Shown piece after piece: positions 4,832 to 8,586 of a stretch of DNA of 8,586 nucleotides (within the stretch, counting starts at the first letter, position 1; every line of letters starts with the position of its first letter). The notes beneath the pieces are model-generated. The model saw only the letters and a program-made list of their open reading frames with translations, ran no database searches and was not told the DNA's origin. Position numbers and translations under genes: made by a program. The DNA comes from Thermoanaerobaculia bacterium (GTDB taxonomy: Bacteria; Acidobacteriota; Thermoanaerobaculia; Gp7-AA8). The stretch spans positions 1 to 8,586 of the forward strand of contig JAMPYE010000171.1 in assembly GCA_023700825.1 (NCBI GenBank). Direction: 5' to 3'.

Positions 4832-6094
4832 TCAGCCGGCCTCGACCACCTCGAACGCCTTGAACACGTGCGCCTGCTCCTCGGGGATCCAGGCGATCAG
4901 GTCGACGCCGCCGTCGTGGGGGGTCTGGCGGTGAATCCTGGCGACCTCGTGCAGCCTCGCGAGCAGTTTTCCTTCGCTCGACGGGATGTCGAGCCGGACG
5001 AGCCGCCCGCCGGCGAACTGGCGTTCGCAGATCGCCTCGATCAGCCTCTCGAGCCCTTCACCCGTCAGAGCCGAGACCCGGATGGCCGAGAGCGGCAAAT
5101 CGCCGTCTTCGACGCCCAGCGGGAGATCGGACTTGTTGTAGACCTCGATCACCCGCGCCGGCTCGACCCCGAGATCGCCGAGGACCTCGTTTCCGATCGT
5201 GCGCTGCTCCTCGAACGCGGCGTGCGACGCGTCGATCACGTGAAGGACAAGATCCGCCGAGGCTGCCTCTTCCATCGTCGAGCGGAACGACGCGACGAGG
5301 TGATGAGGCAGTTTCCGGATGAACCCGACCGTGTCGATCATGACCGTCTCGCGAGGCGCGTCGAACGATGCCTTCTGGAGCTTCGCGTCGAGAGTGGCAA
5401 AGAGCTGGTTCGCGGCGTACGCCGTGCCGCCGGCGAGCCGGTTGAAAAGCGTCGATTTCCCCGCGTTCGTGTAGCCGACGAGGGCCACGGTCGACGCGTC
5501 GCGGCGCCCGCGCCGCTGCGTCACCCGCGTCTTCTCGATGTGCTGGAGCTCGAGCTTGAGCTTCGCGATGCGGTTGCGGATGAGGCGGCGGTCGATCTCG
5601 AGCTGCGTCTCGCCGACGCCGCGCGTGCCGATTCCGCCCGCCTGCCGCTCGAGGTGCGTCCAGGCTCGCGTCAGGCGCGGCAGCATGTAGTTGAGCTGCG
5701 CGAGCTCGACCTGCGTCCGCGCCTCACGGCTCCGCGCGTGGCGCACGAAGATGTCGAGGATCAGGCCGCTCCGGTCGATCACCTGCTTCTCGATGATCTT
5801 CTCGAGATTGCGTGCCTGCGCCGCCGTGAGGTCGTCGTCGAAGATGACGAGATCGGCTTCGCGCTCGACGGCGAGCGCCTTGATCTCTTCGGCCTTCCCC
5901 TTTCCGATCCAGGTCGCGGGATCGGGCGAGGGGCGGTCCTGCATCACGCGGCCGACACACTCCGCGCCGGCGGTGGCGGCGAGCCGTTCGAGCTCGTCGA
6001 GATGCTCGATCGTGGAGGATCGGGACGCACTGCGGAGGACGAGGGCGACGAGGATGGCTTTTTGCGGCCTTGCGGCGCTGATGGACTGTCCCAA
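4832..6094 (-). CDS. hflX: ribosome-associated GTPase HflX
   Basis: HflX is a GTPase that binds the 50S subunit and splits stalled or hibernating ribosomes, notably in stress. From the chosen start it has 420 residues. An N-terminal HflX domain includes WIGKGKAEEI (62-71) and DDLTAAQARNLE (87-98). A glycine-rich linker GGIGTRGVGETQLE (153-166) and an arginine-rich helix precede the GTPase domain, which has G1 GYTNAGKS (207-214), G2 FATLD (232-236), G3 DTVGF (254-258), G4 NKSD (320-323) and G5 SALTGEG (341-347). The frame is open to a GTG at 6136, but that start has no ribosome binding site and adds 14 unfamiliar residues. A TTG at 6092-6094 has GGAG eight bases upstream and gives a family-like N-terminus, so I prefer it. 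The gene is divergent from waaA. Confidence 0.96.
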   Translation of the reverse strand: MGQSISAARPQKAILVALVLRSASRSSTIEHLDELERLAATAGAECVGRVMQDRPSPDPATWIGKGKAEEIKALAVEREADLVIFDDDLTAAQARNLEKIIEKQVIDRSGLILDIFVRHARSREARTQVELAQLNYMLPRLTRAWTHLERQAGGIGTRGVGETQLEIDRRLIRNRIAKLKLELQHIEKTRVTQRRGRRDASTVALVGYTNAGKSTLFNRLAGGTAYAANQLFATLDAKLQKASFDAPRETVMIDTVGFIRKLPHHLVASFRSTMEEAASADLVLHVIDASHAAFEEQRTIGNEVLGDLGVEPARVIEVYNKSDLPLGVEDGDLPLSAIRVSALTGEGLERLIEAICERQFAGGRLVRLDIPSSEGKLLARLHEVARIHRQTPHDGGVDLIAWIPEEQAHVFKAFEVVEAG

Positions 6095-6102
6095 CCAGGG
6101 TT

Positions 6103-6106
6103 CTCC
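6103..6106 (-). promoter_or_regulatory. ribosome binding site supporting a TTG start for hflX
   Basis: The minus strand reads GGAG, eight bases before the TTG at 6092-6094. The alternative GTG at 6134-6136 has nothing comparable upstream. Confidence 0.5.
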
Positions 6107-6150
6107 GCCGCTGAGTTTAGAGCAGATCGGCCCCACGCGGACGGGAGATC

Positions 6151-6179
6151 TTGACCCCGGCGCACCCCCACACCATGAT
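6151..6179 (+). promoter_or_regulatory. possible waaA promoter in the hflX-waaA divergent gap
   Basis: TTGACC at 6151-6156 and CATGAT at 6174-6179 are 17 bases apart, resembling a sigma-70 -35/-10 pair. The expected transcript start, about seven bases further on, coincides with the ATG at 6187, which would make waaA leaderless. The -10 match is only partial and overlaps another in-frame ATG (6175), so this is tentative. Confidence 0.3.
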
Positions 6180-6186
6180 TGGCCGC

Positions 6187-7434
6187 ATGTTCCTCGCGTA
6201 CGAGGCCCTTCTCGTCCTCGTATTCATCGTTGCCTCCCCCTGGTTTCTCCTCATCGGGCTCATGCGCGGCAAGTACCTGCCGTCGCTCGGCGAACGCCTC
6301 GGAAGGCACGCCGGCGAGCCGTCGAGGAACGACCTCTGGGTCCAGGCGGTCTCCGTCGGCGAAGTCATCGCCGCGAGGACGATCGTCCGCGCGATCCAGA
6401 ACTCCCGGCCAGGGCTGTCGATCGTGGTCACGACGACGACGCTCACCGGCCAGGCGATGGCGAAGAAGCTCTTCCCCGAGTGCCGCATCGCCTACTTCCC
6501 GTTCGACTTCACGATCTCGGTTAAGCGCTTTCTCGCACACTACTCGCCGCGCGCGTACGTCACGGTCGAGACCGAGATCTGGCCGAACGTCACGCGCATC
6601 TGCGCGGAGCGCGGCATCCCGGTCGGGCTCGTCAACGGGCGGATCTCCGACCGTTCCTTCACCCGCTACCGGCGCATCCGCTTCATACTCGCGCCTGTGC
6701 TCGCTCTCTATCGCTCGATGTCGGTGCGCGAGGAGAACGATCGCGAGCGGCTCGCCACGATGGGCGCTCCGCGCGAGCGGATCCACGTCGACGGCAACGT
6801 GAAGTTCGATTTCGACGCGGGCGACACACCGCTCGAGATCGCCCCGGAAATCACCCGCCTCGCCGGCGGAAGGAAGATCGTCGTCCTCGGCTCGATCGTC
6901 GAGACCGAGGACGAGCTCGTCGCGAGAGAGCTGCCGCGAATCGTCGCAGCCGGAGCCTTCGTCGTGCTCGCGCCGCGAAAGCCGGAGCGGTTCGACGCGA
7001 CGGCGAGGGCGATCGAGGCGGCAGGTGTGCGAATGCTCCGCCGCAGCACGCTGCGCCCCGGTGAGGGTGAAGCCGATCTGCTCATGCTCGACTCGATCGG
7101 CGAGCTCGCGCGCGTCTACCGTCTCGCCGTGCTCGCGTTCGTCGGGGGAAGTCTCGTCCCCACGGGCGGCCACAACCCGATCGAGCCGGCGGCGTGCGGC
7201 GTTCCGGTCGCCTTCGGCCCGCACATGTCGAACTTCCGCGAGATCGCATCGGTCTTCCTTGATGCCGACGCCGCGATCGAGGTGGCGACGCCCGACGCGC
7301 TGACGCGCCTGGTCGACGAGATCCTCCACGACGACGTGAAGCGCGCCGAGTACGCGAGGCGCGCATACGCCGTGATCGACCGCAATCGCGGCGCCGCGGC
7401 ACGCATCGCGAAACACGTGACGGAGATGCTGTGA
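6187..7434 (+). CDS. waaA: 3-deoxy-D-manno-octulosonic acid (Kdo) transferase
   Basis: WaaA (KdtA) transfers Kdo from CMP-Kdo to the lipid A precursor at the inner face of the inner membrane. The 415-residue protein starts with a membrane anchor (about 1-26), then LGERLGRH and DLWVQAVSVGE (49-59), whose Glu59 fits the proposed catalytic base. ETEIWPN (128-134) follows, then GLVNGRISDRS. The C-terminal GT-B half has VLGSIVETEDEL, APRKPERF, SIGELARVYRLA, VGGSLVPTGGHNPIEPAACG (His329) and GPHMSNFREI. The common HPER motif reads KPER here (Lys265). The frame is open to a TTG at 6151 and there is another ATG at 6175; I chose the ATG at 6187 because the N-terminus then aligns with the usual short anchor, but no start has a good ribosome binding site. 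The stop overlaps lpxK by four bases. Confidence 0.96.
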   Translation: MFLAYEALLVLVFIVASPWFLLIGLMRGKYLPSLGERLGRHAGEPSRNDLWVQAVSVGEVIAARTIVRAIQNSRPGLSIVVTTTTLTGQAMAKKLFPECRIAYFPFDFTISVKRFLAHYSPRAYVTVETEIWPNVTRICAERGIPVGLVNGRISDRSFTRYRRIRFILAPVLALYRSMSVREENDRERLATMGAPRERIHVDGNVKFDFDAGDTPLEIAPEITRLAGGRKIVVLGSIVETEDELVARELPRIVAAGAFVVLAPRKPERFDATARAIEAAGVRMLRRSTLRPGEGEADLLMLDSIGELARVYRLAVLAFVGGSLVPTGGHNPIEPAACGVPVAFGPHMSNFREIASVFLDADAAIEVATPDALTRLVDEILHDDVKRAEYARRAYAVIDRNRGAAARIAKHVTEML

Positions 7435-8366
7435 GCCTCATTCTGAAGGCGGCCGAGCTCGCTTACCGCGGAGTCAACCGCGCGCGTCGCGCGCTCTACC
7501 GCGCGGGCATCCTCTCGTCGCGCCGGCTCCCGCGCGCCGTCGTGTCGATCGGCAACATCGCCATCGGCGGCGGGGGCAAGACGCCGGCGACGATCGCGAT
7601 CGCCCACGCGCTCCAGGATCGCGGGCTCCGCGTCGCGATCCTGACGCGCGGCTACGGTGGCCGCGCGACCGACGAGCCGGGAACGATCGTTAGCGGCGTC
7701 GACGCGGAGCGCTTCGGCGACGAGCCGAGCCTTCTCGCGAAGCGCCTCGCGGGCATCGACGTCGTCGTCGGCGGCGACCGCTTCGAATCGGGCACGCGCT
7801 ACCTCGCCGCGCACGACTGCGACGTCTTTCTCCTCGACGACGGCTTTCAGCACCTGCAACTCCACCGCGACCTCGACATCGTCCTCGACCTTCCGTCAGC
7901 CCGCTGGCAGCGCGAGGGGCGATCCGCGCTTTCGGCCGCGACGTTCGTGCTCCGCCGCGTCGAGCGCCTGACCGGTGCCCCTTTCGAGGCCGCGCTCGAG
8001 CCGGTCGCCTTCAGCCTCGGCGGCTCCGCGTGGCCGGTCGACGAACTGCGAGGCAAGCGCGTCCTCGCCTTCTCGGGGCTCGCCGACAACGAGCAGTTCT
8101 TCGCGTCTCTTCGCGGCGTCGGCGCGGAGCTCGCGGGCGTGCGATCGTTCCCCGATCACCACCGCTACGCGAACGACGAGATCGCCGCGCTCCGCACGGA
8201 AGCCGCAGCGCTCCACGCCGCTCCCGTGACTACGGAGAAGGACTGGGTAAAGATCGGCGACGAATCCGTCGGCGTCGTCGAAAGCGCGATGCGGATCAGT
8301 GGGATGGAAGAGATCGTGGAGCGGATCGAGCAGCTTGCTCGAGCGCGGGAAGGTCAAAGGTCATAG
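7431..8366 (+). CDS. lpxK: tetraacyldisaccharide 4'-kinase (lipid A 4'-kinase)
   Basis: LpxK uses ATP to phosphorylate the 4' position of the tetraacyldisaccharide 1-phosphate, giving lipid IVA, the acceptor for WaaA encoded just upstream. The 311 residues include a hydrophobic amphipathic N-terminus, SIGNIAIGGGGKTP with the Walker A loop (46-52), RGYGG (73-77), GDEPSLLAKR (96-105), LLDDGFQH (134-141), AFSGLADNEQFF (213-224), FPDHHRY (240-246) and TTEKD (267-271). The usual glycine- and proline-rich stretch ending in PLREP after DDGFQH is shortened and altered (LPSARWQREGRSAL). The GTG start at 7431 overlaps the waaA TGA as GTGA, with GGAG five bases upstream. The last residues (EGQRS) and the TAG stop fall inside a tandem AGGTCAW heptamer repeat, so this tail is probably not conserved. 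Confidence 0.96.
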   Translation: MSLILKAAELAYRGVNRARRALYRAGILSSRRLPRAVVSIGNIAIGGGGKTPATIAIAHALQDRGLRVAILTRGYGGRATDEPGTIVSGVDAERFGDEPSLLAKRLAGIDVVVGGDRFESGTRYLAAHDCDVFLLDDGFQHLQLHRDLDIVLDLPSARWQREGRSALSAATFVLRRVERLTGAPFEAALEPVAFSLGGSAWPVDELRGKRVLAFSGLADNEQFFASLRGVGAELAGVRSFPDHHRYANDEIAALRTEAAALHAAPVTTEKDWVKIGDESVGVVESAMRISGMEEIVERIEQLARAREGQRS

Positions 8367-8371
8367 GTCAA
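8351..8371. repeat. tandem heptamer repeat AGGTCAW, three copies, across the lpxK stop
   Basis: Three gapless units: AGGTCAA, AGGTCAT, AGGTCAA. The lpxK stop TAG at 8364-8366 spans the junction of the second and third units, because the last base of unit two is T. Confidence 0.8.
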
Positions 8372-8446
8372 AGCAGGCAGGAGTCTGCGCGCGATCGCGT
8401 AGGCCGACTGATCTCAATCGCTCAGCGCCTTGACCCGAAACGTCCC

Positions 8447-8473
8447 CGGTGGGGCGAGAGTTCCGCCCCACCG
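8447..8473. terminator. strong hairpin between convergent genes, possible terminator
   Basis: CGGTGGGGCG and CGCCCCACCG form a perfect 10-bp stem with a seven-base loop. It begins nine bases after the stop of the minus-strand gene and about 80 bases after the lpxK stop. Neither side has a clear T-tract, so termination in either direction is inferred from position and stem strength. Confidence 0.5.
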
Positions 8474-8482
8474 AAGCGATGG

Positions 8483-8586
8483 CTACTGCGGCGTAATGAC
8501 TGTGACGTGCTGCGTTTCGTTGGTTGTCACACTCGCGAAGGCCCAGAACTCGAGCCCGGGTGTGACAGGGGTAATCTCAGCGCGCA
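8483..8586 (-). CDS. unknown protein, C-terminal fragment (runs off window)
   Basis: On the minus strand the last 33 codons of an open frame enter from the right edge and end in TAG at 8483-8485. The fragment contains PGLEFWAFASVTTNETQ and ends HVTVITPQ. It is rich in Thr, Val and aromatic residues with alternating hydrophobic positions, as in beta-strands of secreted or surface proteins, and has no Lys. The stop is followed at a short distance by a strong hairpin, which supports a real gene end. I do not recognise the family, and the frame could be chance given its short visible length. Confidence 0.5.
   Translation of the reverse strand, partial: RAEITPVTPGLEFWAFASVTTNETQHVTVITPQ

Noticed and set aside
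4868..6154. 428-codon plus-strand open frame opposite hflX
   Set aside because: It is the complement of hflX in a GC-rich genome; the composition is Arg/Asp/Leu-rich with no domain, and all GTPase motifs are on the other strand.
8390..8399. Perfect 10-bp palindrome CGCGATCGCG after lpxK
   Set aside because: Such self-complementary words are expected by chance in this GATCGC-rich genome; it has no loop for a hairpin and no other sign of function.
8372..8446. Possible tRNA or small RNA gene after lpxK
   Set aside because: No cloverleaf, T-loop or conserved RNA motif could be found; only short chance stems.

Overview
This is a GC-rich bacterial chromosomal window (only the densely packed coding strands, no phage, plasmid or RNA genes seen). 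It carries six complete genes and two partial ones. WaaA and LpxK indicate a Gram-negative with Kdo-containing lipopolysaccharide; tetrapyrrole synthesis starts from glutamyl-tRNA (the C5 pathway). Gene content, the CcsA/HemX-like protein ahead of hemA, and intergenic heptamer and palindromic repeats remind me of Acidobacteriota, but this lineage guess rests on impression and is not proven by the sequence.

Layout. Positions 1-287 (minus) hold the N-terminal part of an ExbD/TolR proton-channel subunit. Positions 288-777 carry no gene and are filled with repeats: a heptamer hairpin, a nested palindromic element (501-726), and two direct repeats that bracket the element, the second of which contains the hemD stop codon. 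Positions 778-4562 (minus) form a haem-precursor operon transcribed leftwards: a CcsA/HemX-like membrane protein, hemA (glutamyl-tRNA reductase), hemC (hydroxymethylbilane synthase) and hemD (uroporphyrinogen-III synthase). hemA-hemC and hemC-hemD overlap by 4 and 1 bases, so translation is probably coupled. Positions 4563-4831 are intergenic, with a tandem heptamer array and a long hairpin made of two opposed arrays of six heptamers. hflX (minus, GTPase) lies at 4832-6094. It is divergent from waaA (Kdo transferase) and lpxK (lipid A 4'-kinase), which overlap by 4 bases and form the lipid A/Kdo unit at 6187-8366. The lpxK stop codon lies inside a third kind of tandem heptamer repeat. The last 104 bases hold the C-terminus of an unknown minus-strand protein that converges on lpxK, with a strong hairpin between the two.

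The genes themselves are housekeeping. The most notable material is between them: four tandem repeats with different unit sequences but the same 7-bp period, two of them folded into long hairpins, plus a 226-bp nested palindrome element with a strict one-base spacing rule. Together these look like a set of short non-autonomous repeats that accumulate at gene ends. No new protein-based system is visible.
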